A stretch of 64,000 nucleotides of DNA, taken from the NCBI RefSeq assembly GCF_030816965.1, contig NZ_JAUSYQ010000002.1, positions 4,681,001 to 4,745,000 on the forward strand, in the 5' to 3' direction. This document shows, piece by piece, positions 34,495-44,167 of the stretch. The notes below the pieces were generated by a model. It did not search any database and was not told the DNA's origin. It saw only the letters and a list, made by a program, of their open reading frames with translations. Position numbers and translations under genes: made by a program. Position 1 is the first letter of the stretch. Every line of letters starts with the position of its first letter. The stretch is from Streptomyces canus. GTDB taxonomy: Bacteria > Actinomycetota > Actinomycetes > Streptomycetales > Streptomycetaceae.

Positions 34495-35115
34495 GTGCGC
34501 TTTCGTCTGACCCCCAGGGAGACGAGCTTCTACGACATGTTCGCCGCCTCCGCGGACAACATCGTCACGGGCTCGAAGCTCCTGATGGAACTGCTCGGCG
34601 CGGACACCGCCGGCCGGGCCGAGATCGCAGAGCGTATGCGGGCCGCTGAACACGCCGGTGACGACGCCACTCACGCGATCTTCCACCAGTTGAACTCCTC
34701 GTTCATCACGCCGTTCGACCGCGAGGACATCTACAACCTGGCGTCCTCCCTCGACGACATCATGGACTTCATGGAGGAGGCCGTCGACCTGGTCGTCCTC
34801 TACAACGTCGAGGAGCTCCCCAAGGGCGTCGAGCAGCAGATCGAGGTGCTCGCGCGGGCCGCCGAGCTCACGGCCGAGGCCATGCCGAACCTGCGGACCA
34901 TGGACAACCTCACCGAGTACTGGATCGAGGTCAACCGGCTGGAGAACCAGGCGGACCAGATCCACCGCAAGCTGCTCGCCATGCTCTTCAACGGCAAGTA
35001 CGAGGCCATCGAAGTCCTCAAGCTCAAGCAGATCGTGGACGTCCTCGAAGAGGCCGCGGACGCGTTCGAGCATGTGGCGAACACGGTGGAGACCATCGCC
35101 GTCAAGGAGTCCTGA
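34495..35115 (+). CDS. DUF47 family Pit accessory protein
   Basis: 206 residues, PhoU-like helical bundle. It opens RFRLTPRETSFYDMFAASAD and contains HAGDDATHAIFHQLNSSFIT followed by PFDREDIYNLASSLDDIMDF, the DUF47 signature with its metal-binding acidic and His residues. The gene ends 8 bases before pit and is known as its partner in many bacteria. It probably regulates low-affinity phosphate uptake. The GTG start follows CGAGGA. Confidence 0.92.
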   Translation: MRFRLTPRETSFYDMFAASADNIVTGSKLLMELLGADTAGRAEIAERMRAAEHAGDDATHAIFHQLNSSFITPFDREDIYNLASSLDDIMDFMEEAVDLVVLYNVEELPKGVEQQIEVLARAAELTAEAMPNLRTMDNLTEYWIEVNRLENQADQIHRKLLAMLFNGKYEAIEVLKLKQIVDVLEEAADAFEHVANTVETIAVKES

Positions 35116-35123
35116 CCTCTTCC

Positions 35124-36122
35124 ATGGACACCTTCGCTCTGGTCGTGACCATCCTGGTCGCGCTCTTCTTCACGTACACCAACGGCTTTCACGACTCGGC
35201 GAACGCGATCGCGACCTCGGTGTCGACGCGGGCGCTGACCCCCCGGGCCGCGTTGGCCATGGCGGCGGTCATGAACCTGGCAGGAGCCTTCCTCGGCTCC
35301 GGGGTCGCCAAGACCGTCAGTGAGGGCCTGATCGAGACGCCGCAGGGCTCGAAGGGGATGGGGATCCTCTTCGCGGCACTGGTCGGCGCGATCGTCTGGA
35401 ACCTCGTCACCTGGTACTTCGGGCTGCCCTCCTCGTCCTCGCACGCGCTGTTCGGGGGCATGGTGGGGGCCGCGCTGGCGGGCGGCACCGAAGTGATCTG
35501 GAACGGTGTGCTCGACAAGGTCGTCATCCCGATGTTCCTCTCGCCGGTCGTCGGCCTGATCGCCGGTTACCTGGTGATGACCGCGATCATGTGGATCTTC
35601 CGGCGGGCCAACCCGCACAAGGCGAAGCGGGGTTTCCGGATCGCGCAGACCGTGTCCGCGGCCGGTATGGCCCTCGGTCACGGCCTCCAGGACGCCCAGA
35701 AGACCATGGGTGTCGTGGTGATGGCCCTCGTGATCTCCGGCCACAAGACGTACGGCGACGCGATCCCGGTCTGGGTGAAGATCGCCTGCGCGGTGATGCT
35801 GTCGCTGGGCACGTACGCGGGCGGCTGGCGCATCATGCGCACCCTGGGCCGGAAGATCATCGAGCTCGATCCGCCGCAGGGTTTCGCCGCGGAGACGACC
35901 GGTGCGGCGATCATGTTCACCACCGCCTACCTGTTCAAGGCGCCGGTCTCGACGACCCACGTCATCACCTCGGCGATCATGGGCGTCGGCGCCACCAAGC
36001 GCGTCAACGCGGTCCGCTGGGGCGTCGCCAAGAACATCGTCCTCGGCTGGTTCATCACCATGCCGGCGGCGGCGATCGTGGCCGCCGGCGCCTTCTGGAT
36101 CGTGAGCCTGGCGTTCCTGTAG
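35124..36122 (+). CDS. pit: Low-affinity inorganic phosphate transporter (Pit family)
   Basis: 332 residues, about ten membrane helices. The two inverted copies of the family motif are visible: TNGFHDSANAIATSVSTRAL near the N-terminus and APVSTTHVITSAIMGVGATK near the C-terminus, along with GLPSSSSHALFGGMVGAAL. It carries metal-phosphate with protons. A strong palindromic terminator follows. The neighbouring high-affinity pst operon is convergent, so both uptake systems share a locus. Confidence 0.93.
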   Translation: MDTFALVVTILVALFFTYTNGFHDSANAIATSVSTRALTPRAALAMAAVMNLAGAFLGSGVAKTVSEGLIETPQGSKGMGILFAALVGAIVWNLVTWYFGLPSSSSHALFGGMVGAALAGGTEVIWNGVLDKVVIPMFLSPVVGLIAGYLVMTAIMWIFRRANPHKAKRGFRIAQTVSAAGMALGHGLQDAQKTMGVVVMALVISGHKTYGDAIPVWVKIACAVMLSLGTYAGGWRIMRTLGRKIIELDPPQGFAAETTGAAIMFTTAYLFKAPVSTTHVITSAIMGVGATKRVNAVRWGVAKNIVLGWFITMPAAAIVAAGAFWIVSLAFL

Positions 36123-36140
36123 GAGCCGCGCACGTAACAC

Positions 36141-36171
36141 GGGCCCGCCCCCGGATTCCGGGGGCGGGCCC
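36141..36171. terminator. Bidirectional terminator between pit and pstB
   Basis: GGGCCCGCCCCCGGA and TCCGGGGGCGGGCCC form a perfect 15-bp palindrome separated by one T. It lies 18 bases past the pit stop and 54 bases beyond the pstB stop on the other strand. Confidence 0.88.
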
Positions 36172-36225
36172 TCTGTGTCCTCGCGGTGGCACCGCCATGC
36201 AGCACCGCGAGGGGTCGGTGTCGGC

Positions 36226-37002
36226 TCAGCCGAAGCGGCCGGAGATGTAGTCCTCCGTGGCCTGGACCGACGGGTTGGAGAAGATCCGCTCCGTCTCGTC
36301 GATCTCGATCAGCTTGCCGGGCCGGCCGACGGCGGCCAGGTTGAAGAAGGCCGTACGGTCGGAGACACGCGCCGCCTGCTGCATGTTGTGCGTCACGATG
36401 ACGATCGTGAAGCGCTCCTTCAGCTCACCGATCAGGTCCTCGATGGCGAGGGTGGAGATCGGGTCCAGGGCCGAGCAGGGCTCGTCCATGAGGAGGACGT
36501 TGGGCTCCACCGCGATCGCGCGGGCGATGCACAGACGCTGCTGCTGACCACCGGAGAGACCCGAACCCGGCTTGTTCAGACGGTCCTTGACCTCGTTCCA
36601 GAGGTTCGCGCCCTTGAGGGACTTCTCGACGACCTCCGACAGCTCGCTCTTCTTGTACGAGCCGTTCAGGCGCAGGCCCGCCGCCACGTTGTCGAAGATC
36701 GACATCGTGGGGAACGGGTTCGGGCGCTGGAAGACCATTCCCACCTCACGGCGGACGGACACGGGGTCGATGCCGTGGCCGTACAGGTCCTCGTCGTCCA
36801 GGAGCACCTTGCCCTCGACCCGGCCGCCCGAGGTGACCTCGTGCATCCGGTTGAGGGTGCGCAGGAACGTCGACTTGCCGCAGCCGGAGGGGCCGATGAA
36901 GGCCGTCACCGAGCGCGGCTCGACCGTCATCGAGATGTCCTCGATCGCCTTGTGGGAGCCGTAGTAGGCGGTGAGCCCGCTTACGTCGATTCGCTTGGCC
37001 AT
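36226..37002 (-). CDS. pstB: Phosphate ABC transporter ATP-binding protein PstB
   Basis: 258 residues. Walker [21 protein letters not shown]-loop [13 protein letters not shown], signature [16 protein letters not shown], Walker [21 protein letters not shown] and the H-loop [13 protein letters not shown] are all canonical for PstB. The C-terminus [19 protein letters not shown] is the conserved tail. It is the last gene of pstSCAB. Confidence 0.96.
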   Translation of the reverse strand: MAKRIDVSGLTAYYGSHKAIEDISMTVEPRSVTAFIGPSGCGKSTFLRTLNRMHEVTSGGRVEGKVLLDDEDLYGHGIDPVSVRREVGMVFQRPNPFPTMSIFDNVAAGLRLNGSYKKSELSEVVEKSLKGANLWNEVKDRLNKPGSGLSGGQQQRLCIARAIAVEPNVLLMDEPCSALDPISTLAIEDLIGELKERFTIVIVTHNMQQAARVSDRTAFFNLAAVGRPGKLIEIDETERIFSNPSVQATEDYISGRFG

Positions 37003-37038
37003 GACTACTTCACTTCCAGATCAGTCGCTGGGGTCGCG

Positions 37039-38100
37039 TCAGCGACCGGTCTTCGGGGCCTTCCAGCGGGCGATGCCGCGCGCCACAAGGTTGAGGATCA
37101 TCACGAAGGCGATCAGCGTCAGCGCCGCCGCCCAGGCACGGTCGTAGGCCGCACCGGAGCCCGCGCTGTTCGCGTACTGCTGGTAGATGTACAGCGGCAG
37201 CGAGGCCTGCGCACCCTCGAAGGGGTTGGGGTTGATGAGCGAGTTGCCCCAGACCAGGAGGAGCACCGGCGCGGTCTCGCCCGCGATACGGGCGATCGCC
37301 AGCATGATGCCGGTCGTGATGCCGCCGATCGAGGTCGGCAGGACCACCTTCAGGATGGTGCGCCACTTCGGGACACCGAGCGCCAGGGACGCCTCGCGCA
37401 GTTCGTTCGGGACGAGCTTGAGCATCTCCTCCGTGGAGCGGACCACGACCGGCATCATCAGGATGGCCAGCGCGAGCGAGCCGGCGAAGCCGAAGGGCTG
37501 CATGTCGAACATCAGCATGATCGACAGGATGAACAGACCCGCGACGATCGAGGGGATACCGGTCATCACGTCGACGAAGAACGTGACGGCCCTGGCGAGG
37601 TTGCCCCGCCCGTACTCGACGAGGTAGATCGCGGTGAGCACACCGACCGGCGCCGCGATCACCGTGGCGAGGCCGACCTGCTCCAGGCTGCCGAGGATCG
37701 CGTGGTAGATGCCGCCGCCCGGCTCGGTGTCGGAGACCAGACCCATCGAGTGGGTCAGGAAGTAGACGTCGAGGACCTTCACACCGCGCACGACGGTCGT
37801 CCAGACCAGGGAGACCAGCGGGACCAGGGCGATCAGAAAGGCGACCCAGACGAGCGCGGTCGCGACCCGGTCCTTGGCCTGCCGGCGCCCCTCGACGCGG
37901 GCCGCGACGACGTACGTGCCGAGGACGAACAGGGCCGCGGCCATCAGGGCCCACTGGATGCTGCTGTTCAGACCGGCGGCCGCGCTGATACCGAGGCCGA
38001 GGGCGACCGAGCCGACGGCGATGGCGTACGGGCTCCACTTGGGGAGGCTGGCGCCGCGCAGGGTGCTGCGGGGCTTGTCGGCGATGACGGCGTTGCTCAT
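37039..38100 (-). CDS. pstA: Phosphate ABC transporter permease PstA
   Basis: 353 residues with about eight helices, two more at the N-terminus than the six-helix core. The EAA-type loop ELREASLALGVPKWRTILKV couples to PstB. The conserved LVEYGRGNLARAVTFFVDVM and IPSIVAGLFI segments are present. Its ATG overlaps the pstC stop by 4 bases. Confidence 0.95.
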   Translation of the reverse strand: MSNAVIADKPRSTLRGASLPKWSPYAIAVGSVALGLGISAAAGLNSSIQWALMAAALFVLGTYVVAARVEGRRQAKDRVATALVWVAFLIALVPLVSLVWTTVVRGVKVLDVYFLTHSMGLVSDTEPGGGIYHAILGSLEQVGLATVIAAPVGVLTAIYLVEYGRGNLARAVTFFVDVMTGIPSIVAGLFILSIMLMFDMQPFGFAGSLALAILMMPVVVRSTEEMLKLVPNELREASLALGVPKWRTILKVVLPTSIGGITTGIMLAIARIAGETAPVLLLVWGNSLINPNPFEGAQASLPLYIYQQYANSAGSGAAYDRAWAAALTLIAFVMILNLVARGIARWKAPKTGR

Positions 38101-39101
38101 GCGTTGGCCCCCGAGTACTCCTTGCGGCGGGCGATGATCATGCGGGCCGCGCCGTTGACCAGCAGCGTGATGACGAACAGCACCAGACCGGAGGCGATGA
38201 GGGCGTCCCGGCCGAGGTCGCTGGCCTCACTGAACTTGCTGGCGATGTTCTGGGCGAAGGTACCGCCGCCCGGGTCGAGCAGACTGGCCTGGATGGTGAA
38301 GGTCGGGGAGAGCACGGTGGCCACGGCCATCGTCTCGCCGAGCGCACGGCCGAGACCGAGCATCGACGCGGAGATCACGCCCGAGCGGCCGAAGGGGATC
38401 ACCGCCATGCGGATGACCTCCCAGCGGGTGGCACCGAGGGCGAGGGCCGCCTCTTCGATCATCTGCGGGGCCTGGCGGAAGACCTCGCGGCTCACGTTGG
38501 TGATGATCGGCAGGATCATGATCGCGAGCAGGATGCCGACGGTGAGCATCGAGCGGGGCGCGCCGCCCTGCCACTCGAAGATGCCGGTCCAGCCGAGGTA
38601 GTCGTCGAGCCAGCCGTAGAGGCCGTTCATGTGCGGGACGAGGATCAGGGCGCCCCAGAGGCCGTAGACGATGGACGGCACGGCGGCGAGCAGGTCGATC
38701 ACATAGGCGATCGGACCGCTCAGCCTGCGCGGCGCGTAGTGGGTGAGGAACAGGGCGATGGCGACCGCGATCGGGACCGCGATGACCATGGCGATGATCG
38801 AGGAGACGATCGTGCCGAAGGCGAGGACGGCGATGCCGAACTTCGGCGGGATCAGACCGGTGTTCCACTCGAAGGTGGTGAGGAAGTTCCCGTCGTCCTT
38901 GCCGATCGCGATCGAGGCGCGGTAGGTGAGGAAGACGGCGATCGCGGCCATGATCGCCAGCAGCAGGATGCCCGACCCCCGGGAGAGACCGAGGAAGATC
39001 CGGTCACCGGGCCGGGTGGCGCCGCGGGCCGCGCGTTTCAGCTCGGCCTCGGTCTGCTGGGGGGTGGGGGGAGATGCGTCTGTTATCTGTGTGGTGTCCA
39101 T
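38097..39101 (-). CDS. pstC: Phosphate ABC transporter permease PstC
   Basis: 334 residues. The ATG at MDTTQITDASPP follows GGAGAACCCG; the longer frame upstream lacks a ribosome site. The protein has the family's six-helix core with AVPSIVYGLWGALILVPH and the coupling loop EEAALALGATRWEVIRMAVI. The terminal GRALGETMAVATVLSPT is typical. It pairs with PstA. Confidence 0.95.
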   Translation of the reverse strand: MDTTQITDASPPTPQQTEAELKRAARGATRPGDRIFLGLSRGSGILLLAIMAAIAVFLTYRASIAIGKDDGNFLTTFEWNTGLIPPKFGIAVLAFGTIVSSIIAMVIAVPIAVAIALFLTHYAPRRLSGPIAYVIDLLAAVPSIVYGLWGALILVPHMNGLYGWLDDYLGWTGIFEWQGGAPRSMLTVGILLAIMILPIITNVSREVFRQAPQMIEEAALALGATRWEVIRMAVIPFGRSGVISASMLGLGRALGETMAVATVLSPTFTIQASLLDPGGGTFAQNIASKFSEASDLGRDALIASGLVLFVITLLVNGAARMIIARRKEYSGANA

Positions 39102-39216
39102 CGGGTTCTCCGGTCTGCTGAGCCACACGCGATGTACGGCTCCTGGCGGCGGTGCACCGGACGGTGCGGTCGGACCGGGTCCCTCGACGCGGGCCCGGTC
39201 CGACCACACGCTCAGG

Positions 39217-40341
39217 TCAGCTCAGGCCCTCGATGGTGGTGCGGACCTTGGCGATGATGTCGTCGGGGATCGGCGCGTAGTCGTTGTCCGCGAGAACCTT
39301 CTGGCCGTCCTCGGAGGCGATGTAGCGCAGGAACGCCTTGGTGGCGGCCAGGGTGTCGGCCTTGTTGCCCTTGTCACAGGCGATCTCGTACGTCACCAGG
39401 GTGATCGGGTAGGCGCCCTCTGCCTTGGTGGCGTAGTTCAGCTGGAGTGCCAGGTCGGAGCCGGTGCCGACGACCTTGGCGTCGGCGATGGCCTTGGTGG
39501 CGTTCTCCACGCTGGCCTCGACCGGGGCGGAGGCACCCGTGTCGATGCTGACCGGGTTGATGCCGTCCTTGGCGTACGACAGCTCCATGTAGCCGATCGC
39601 GCCGGAGGTCTGCTTCACCTGCTGGGCGATGCCGGAGGAGCCGGAGGCCGACTGGCCGCCCGCGGCCTGCCAGGCCTTGCCGCCCGAGTAGGGCCAGTCG
39701 CTCTTGGCGGTGGCGATCAGGTACTTGGTGAAGTTGTCCGTGGTACCGGAGTCCTCGGAACGGTGGAACGCCTGGATCTTGAGGTCGGGAAGCTTGGCGC
39801 CGGCGTTCAGCTTCGCGATCGCCGGGTCGTTCCACTTGGAGATCTTGTTGTTGAAGATCTTCGCGAGCGTCGGGGCGTCCAGCGTGAGCTTGTCCACGCC
39901 CGGGACGTTGTAGCCGATCGCGATCGGGCCGCCGACCATCGGGAGGTCGATGGCCTGGCCGCCGGAGCAGACCTTCTTGGAGGCGGTGACCTCTTCCGGC
40001 TTCAGCGCGGAGTCGGAACCGGCGAAGGCGACCTGGCCGTTGGTGAAGGCGGTGATGCCGGCGCCGGAGCCGCTGCCCTTGTAGTTGATCTGCACACCAC
40101 AGGCCTGCGTGAACTGCTTGACCCAGGCGTCGATCGCGTTCTTCTGCGCGGAGGAGCCGTCGGCGAGCAGTTGGCCCTTGGCGTCGTCGCACTTGACGCT
40201 GCTGGCATTGGCGGTCGAGGACGCGCCGCTGCCACCGCCGTCGCCGGTGTCGTCCGAGCCGCACGCCGTGAGGGCCAGGGCGCCGGAGACGGCGAGAGCA
40301 CCGAAGGCGAGGGCCCGCCGGTTCTTGCGCTGAAGCTTCAC
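39217..40341 (-). CDS. pstS: High-affinity phosphate-binding lipoprotein PstS
   Basis: 374 residues. The GTG at VKLQRKNRRALAFGALAVSG follows GGAAGGA, and the signal peptide ends in the lipobox LTAC. Phosphate-contact segments include KGSGSGAGITAFTNGQVAFA and FHRSEDSGTTDNFTKYL. The lipoprotein captures phosphate outside the cell for PstCAB. A PHO box lies ~115 bases upstream, the standard arrangement in Streptomyces. A longer in-frame start at 40431 would read through the leader and is unlikely. Confidence 0.96.
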   Translation of the reverse strand: MKLQRKNRRALAFGALAVSGALALTACGSDDTGDGGGSGASSTANASSVKCDDAKGQLLADGSSAQKNAIDAWVKQFTQACGVQINYKGSGSGAGITAFTNGQVAFAGSDSALKPEEVTASKKVCSGGQAIDLPMVGGPIAIGYNVPGVDKLTLDAPTLAKIFNNKISKWNDPAIAKLNAGAKLPDLKIQAFHRSEDSGTTDNFTKYLIATAKSDWPYSGGKAWQAAGGQSASGSSGIAQQVKQTSGAIGYMELSYAKDGINPVSIDTGASAPVEASVENATKAIADAKVVGTGSDLALQLNYATKAEGAYPITLVTYEIACDKGNKADTLAATKAFLRYIASEDGQKVLADNDYAPIPDDIIAKVRTTIEGLS

Positions 40342-40454
40342 TTGAGTTCCTTCCGGGAGCCGCCGTCCTGAATCCGGCGGCGTGCGCGAAGTCTGGGAGA
40401 CACGGATGCGCATTCGTGACGCACCACGCATCGCGTAAGGCCGAAATTAGGCAG

Positions 40455-40498
40455 ATCAGGTGAAGGCGTTCATGGCCGGAAGTGAACTGCGGGTGAAC
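40455..40498 (-). promoter_or_regulatory. PHO box (PhoP binding site) of pstSCAB
   Basis: On the minus strand four 11-base direct repeats read GTTCACCCGCA, GTTCACTTCCG, GCCATGAACGC and CTTCACCTGAT. The first two are close to the consensus GTTCACC plus 4 bases; the last two are weaker. Low phosphate should induce the pst operon through this site. Confidence 0.92.
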
Positions 40499-40638
40499 CC
40501 CTGCAGAAGGTGCGGTGAGGTCACGGAACGCTTACGTCGAGGGCACAGTGTGATTCCGGAACCCTCCAGGGAACCCTCACCCCCTCAGTCCCGTCTCGTA
40601 CCACGGAAGCCGACGAGGCCGACGAAAGGCACGGACAC

Positions 40639-42195
40639 ATGGAACGGCGTACGTTCATCGGGGGCGGCGTGGCCGCGATCGCGGCGGTGACCACGGCCGC
40701 GTGCGACGGCGGGGGGAGCGCCGGCGCCGCGCCGAGCACCGTCGGCCAGTCCACCGTCGGCCAGCCCCTCTCCTCCCGTACGCCCGCCGCGGCCGCCGCG
40801 AACTGGTCGGCCCTCGCCCGCGACCTGGACGGCCCGCTGGTCCGCCCCGGCGACGCCGACTGGGCGACGGCCCGGCAGCTCTACAACACCCGCTTCGACT
40901 CACTGAAGCCCGCGGCGGTGGCGTACGTGACGCATGCGGACGACGTACGTACCACTCTCGCCTATGCCCGCGCCCACGGCATCCGGGTGGCGATCCGCAA
41001 CGGCGGACACTCCTACGCCGGCTGGTCCTCGGGAAACAACAGGCTGATCGTCGATGTCTCCCGGCTGAACCGCGTGCGCGCCTCAGGCGGCACCGCGGTG
41101 GTCGGCGCCGGCGCCAAGCTGATCGACGTCTACCGGGCTCTCACCGCCAAGGGCGTGACCATCCCGGGAGGCTCGTGCCCGACGGTCGGCGTCTCCGGTC
41201 TCACCCTGGGCGGCGGTCACGGCGTGGCCTCCCGGGCCTACGGACTGACCTGCGACAGCCTCACCCGGGCGACGCTGATCACGGCCGACGGCAAGGAGCT
41301 GACCGCCGACGCGTCCACGAACAAGGACCTCTTCTGGGCGCTGCGCGGCGCGGGCAACGGCAATTTCGGCGTGGTGACCGAACTGCACTTCAGGACCCAC
41401 CCCGCCCCGCAGGGCGTGACCGCGTACGCGACCTGGCCGTGGTCCAGGGCGGCCGCCGTGGTGAAGGCATGGCAGGAGTGGGGCCCCACCCAGCCCGACG
41501 AGATCTGGTCCTCCTGCCACCTGGAGAACGGCGGCTCGCCCTCCGTGGCGGTCGCGGCGTTCTCCCTGGGCACCTACGGCGAGCTGCAGAACGCGCTCGA
41601 CCGCCTGGCCGACAGGATCGGCTCACCGGCCCGCAGCGTGAGGCTCAGGCGGCACTCCTACGAGAGCGCGATGGAGGCGTACGCGGGCTGCTCGTCCTTC
41701 GCCACGGACGCCAGGTGCCACCTGCCCGGCTCCACCCCGGGCCGCTCCCCCCAGGGCGCCTTGGGGCGCGAGACCTACGCGGCTCACTCGGACTTCTTCG
41801 ACCGCTCGCTCTCGGCGGCGGGCATCCAGACCCTCCTGAGGCAGATCGCCTCGGTCCGGGGCGGCTCGGGCAGCATCGCCCTGACCGCCCTCGGCGGAGC
41901 GGTCAACCGCGTCTCCCCCACCGCGACGGCCTTCGTCCACCGCCGCTCCCGCATGCTGGCCCAGTACATAGCGTCCTGGAAGGCGGGATCGACGGGCACG
42001 ACGGCCCGGTCCTGGCTGACGGGAGCCCACGACGCGATGAAGCCGTACGCCTCGGGCGCGGCCTACCAGAACTACACGGACCCGACGCTGAAGGACTGGC
42101 GGAAGGCGTACTACGGCGACGCGGCGACAAGGCTGACCAAGGTGAAGAAGCAGTACGACCCGCAGGGGTTCTTCACCTACCCGCAGTCGCTGTAG
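40639..42195 (+). CDS. Secreted FAD-linked oxidoreductase (BBE-type)
   Basis: 518 residues. The N-terminus has a twin-arginine motif (ERRTFIGGG) and a lipobox-like TTAAC, so it is likely exported folded and perhaps lipid-anchored. The FAD domain carries a His in IRNGGHSYAGWSSGNNRLIV and a Cys in GGSCPTVGVSGLTLGGGHG; these are the two residues that bind FAD covalently in bicovalent flavoproteins. The C-terminal berberine-bridge segment is YQNYTDPTLKDWRKAYYG. Such enzymes oxidise sugars or secondary metabolites using oxygen. The gene is divergent from pstS. Confidence 0.88.
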   Translation: MERRTFIGGGVAAIAAVTTAACDGGGSAGAAPSTVGQSTVGQPLSSRTPAAAAANWSALARDLDGPLVRPGDADWATARQLYNTRFDSLKPAAVAYVTHADDVRTTLAYARAHGIRVAIRNGGHSYAGWSSGNNRLIVDVSRLNRVRASGGTAVVGAGAKLIDVYRALTAKGVTIPGGSCPTVGVSGLTLGGGHGVASRAYGLTCDSLTRATLITADGKELTADASTNKDLFWALRGAGNGNFGVVTELHFRTHPAPQGVTAYATWPWSRAAAVVKAWQEWGPTQPDEIWSSCHLENGGSPSVAVAAFSLGTYGELQNALDRLADRIGSPARSVRLRRHSYESAMEAYAGCSSFATDARCHLPGSTPGRSPQGALGRETYAAHSDFFDRSLSAAGIQTLLRQIASVRGGSGSIALTALGGAVNRVSPTATAFVHRRSRMLAQYIASWKAGSTGTTARSWLTGAHDAMKPYASGAAYQNYTDPTLKDWRKAYYGDAATRLTKVKKQYDPQGFFTYPQSL

Positions 42196-42205
42196 CCGTC
42201 ATGCG

Positions 42206-42904
42206 CTACGCGGCGAGATCCCTCTCGGAGGCCGCGGCCTCCTGCCGGGCCCCGGGAATCACCGGGGCCCCCCGCCCGACGCCTCGCGCGCGGACGATCC
42301 ACGCCCCCTTGGAAGACCCCTCGACCGCCTTCATCACCGGCGTGAGAAGAGCCATCGCAAGCGGCGACAACAACAGAGCCACCGCCGTCCCGAGCGCGAA
42401 CCCGCCGATGACGTCCGTCGGATAGTGCACACCCATGTACACCCGGCAGAACCCTTCGAGCAGCGCGAGCGCGATGCCGAAGAGCCCGAACTTCCGGTTG
42501 ACCACGAACAACCCGGCAGCCATGGCCATGGTGATCGTCGCGTGGTCGCTCACGAAGGAGTAGTCGGTCTTCCCGGAAACCAGGACCTCGAGCCCCTCAT
42601 GGGTCCGGAACGGCCGGGGCCGCTCGACGAACCCCCTTATGGGCACGTTCACCAGCACGGCCAGCGCGGCGGCGAGCGGCGCCCACACCAACGCGGCCAC
42701 GGAGGAAGCCGCGTCCGGACCCCCACGCCGGCGGCCCGCCCACCAGCACCACAGGATGAGCAGCACCATCCCGAGCAGGATGCCGTACTCCCCGACGTAC
42801 TCCATGACCCGGTCGAACCAGTGCGGGGCGTCCTTGGCCAGGCCGTTGATGTCGTAGAGCAGGTCGACGTCGGGGTTCGACCCGGATTCGGCGAGAACAG
42901 CCAT
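42206..42904 (-). CDS. PAP2-family membrane phosphatase
   Basis: 232 residues with about five helices. The phosphatase motifs are ERPRPFRTHEG, SFVSDHATITMAMAAG and RVYMGVHYPTDVIGG. The second has SDH where classical PAP2 enzymes have PSGH, a variation found in related families; the catalytic His residues remain. Likely substrates are polyprenyl or lipid phosphates. It is convergent with the flavoprotein gene, with 10 bases between their stops. Confidence 0.85.
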   Translation of the reverse strand: MAVLAESGSNPDVDLLYDINGLAKDAPHWFDRVMEYVGEYGILLGMVLLILWCWWAGRRRGGPDAASSVAALVWAPLAAALAVLVNVPIRGFVERPRPFRTHEGLEVLVSGKTDYSFVSDHATITMAMAAGLFVVNRKFGLFGIALALLEGFCRVYMGVHYPTDVIGGFALGTAVALLLSPLAMALLTPVMKAVEGSSKGAWIVRARGVGRGAPVIPGARQEAAASERDLAA

Positions 42905-43072
42905 GGTGCTGCGGCCCCTTCGTCGTCTTTCCCGGCGTACCCATGTGCGCTCGGCTACGCCCTCAGGAACGCATGGCTTCCGTTAATACGTTCCACTCTC
43001 CACTGAATGATCACGCAGACGTTATCGAAGAGAGACACATCGCCGCAGCTCAGGGGTGGGTTTCACGCTCGG

Positions 43073-44074
43073 TCACACCGTCGTGGGCAATGCTTTCGCG
43101 CCATCTTCGGTGACCCGGGTGGCACCGAAGTACTCAGAAGTGTCGATCGGGTCGAACCGGATCACAGCACCTGTTCTCGGTGCGTCGATCATGTACCCGC
43201 CGCCCACATAAATCCCTACATGGTGGATGGCGCGCGAGTTGGTGAGGTCCGTGGAGAAGAACACCAGGTCCCCCGGCAACAGTTCACTTCTGGCCGGATG
43301 CGGCCCGGCGTTGTACTGATCGTTCGCGACGCGCGGCAGCGTGACGCCCACGCTCTCGTACGCGGCCTGCGTCAGCCCCGAACAGTCGAAGCGCCCGCCC
43401 TGCTCGGCGGTACCGGTCCCGCCCCACAGATAGGGCGTCCCGAGCTTCTTCTGCGCGTAGTAGATGGCCCCGGCGGCCTGCTTGGAGGGATCGACCCGGC
43501 TCACCGGCGCCGCGAAGCTCTCCTCCAGGGTCGTGATGGTCTTCACGTAGTTCTGGGTTTCCTTGTACGGCGGCACGCCCCCGTACTTGATGACCGCGTA
43601 GGCGCCCGCGTTGTAGGAGGCGAGCATGTTCTCGGTGATGTTCCCCGGGACGTCCTTCACATAGGACGCGAGCGAGCAGTCGTAGGAAGCCGCCGAGGGA
43701 ATCGCGTCCTTGGGATCCCATACGTCCTTGTCGCCGTCGCCGTCCCCGTCGACCCCGTGCGTGGCCCAGGTCCCCGGAATGAACTGCGCTATCCCCTGCG
43801 CCGCCGCGGCGCTCTGGGCCTTCGGATTGAATCCGCTCTCCTGGTAGAGCTGGGCGGCGAGCAGGGCCGGGTTGATGGCGGGGCAGAGGTTGCCCCACTT
43901 CTGCACGAGGTTCTGATAGGCGGCCGGAACAGCGCCCTTGGCCAGGGCTCTGGTGGCTCCGCCCACCCCGCCGGCGAGGTTGCCGGCGACGACGTAGACC
44001 CCCACGACGAGCAGCATCACGAAGCTGAGCCCCGCCCCGAGAACGGCGCCCGCCACGAGCCACGCCTTACGCAC
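43073..44074 (-). CDS. Bifunctional SLT transglycosylase - NlpC/P60 peptidase (VirB1-like)
   Basis: 333 residues from the GTG at VRKAWLVAGAV; a further upstream GTG (44095) would add seven residues but has no ribosome site. One membrane anchor (SFVMLLVVGVYVVAG) precedes a lytic transglycosylase domain with catalytic Glu in LLAAQLYQESGFNPKA, then an NlpC/P60 peptidase with Cys in GGRFDCSGL and His in AIHHVGIYVGG. Both activities cut peptidoglycan. Proteins with this double plan accompany type IV secretion in Gram-positive bacteria, and a T4SS-like operon lies 7.3 kb to the right. Confidence 0.9.
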   Translation of the reverse strand: MRKAWLVAGAVLGAGLSFVMLLVVGVYVVAGNLAGGVGGATRALAKGAVPAAYQNLVQKWGNLCPAINPALLAAQLYQESGFNPKAQSAAAAQGIAQFIPGTWATHGVDGDGDGDKDVWDPKDAIPSAASYDCSLASYVKDVPGNITENMLASYNAGAYAVIKYGGVPPYKETQNYVKTITTLEESFAAPVSRVDPSKQAAGAIYYAQKKLGTPYLWGGTGTAEQGGRFDCSGLTQAAYESVGVTLPRVANDQYNAGPHPARSELLPGDLVFFSTDLTNSRAIHHVGIYVGGGYMIDAPRTGAVIRFDPIDTSEYFGATRVTEDGAKALPTTV

Positions 44075-44167
44075 CGTCAACCGCCCCTCGCCCACTGGGA
44101 GTCCGCCCGCGTCAGTCTAGGAGCTTCCCCGCGGGAAACCGTGGTACTCGGCGGGGCGGCGCGAGGA

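Noticed and set aside
36175..38601. 808-residue plus-strand ORF across the pst genes
   Set aside because: It runs antisense to pstB, pstA and part of pstC; the product is Asp/Arg/His-rich without any motif.
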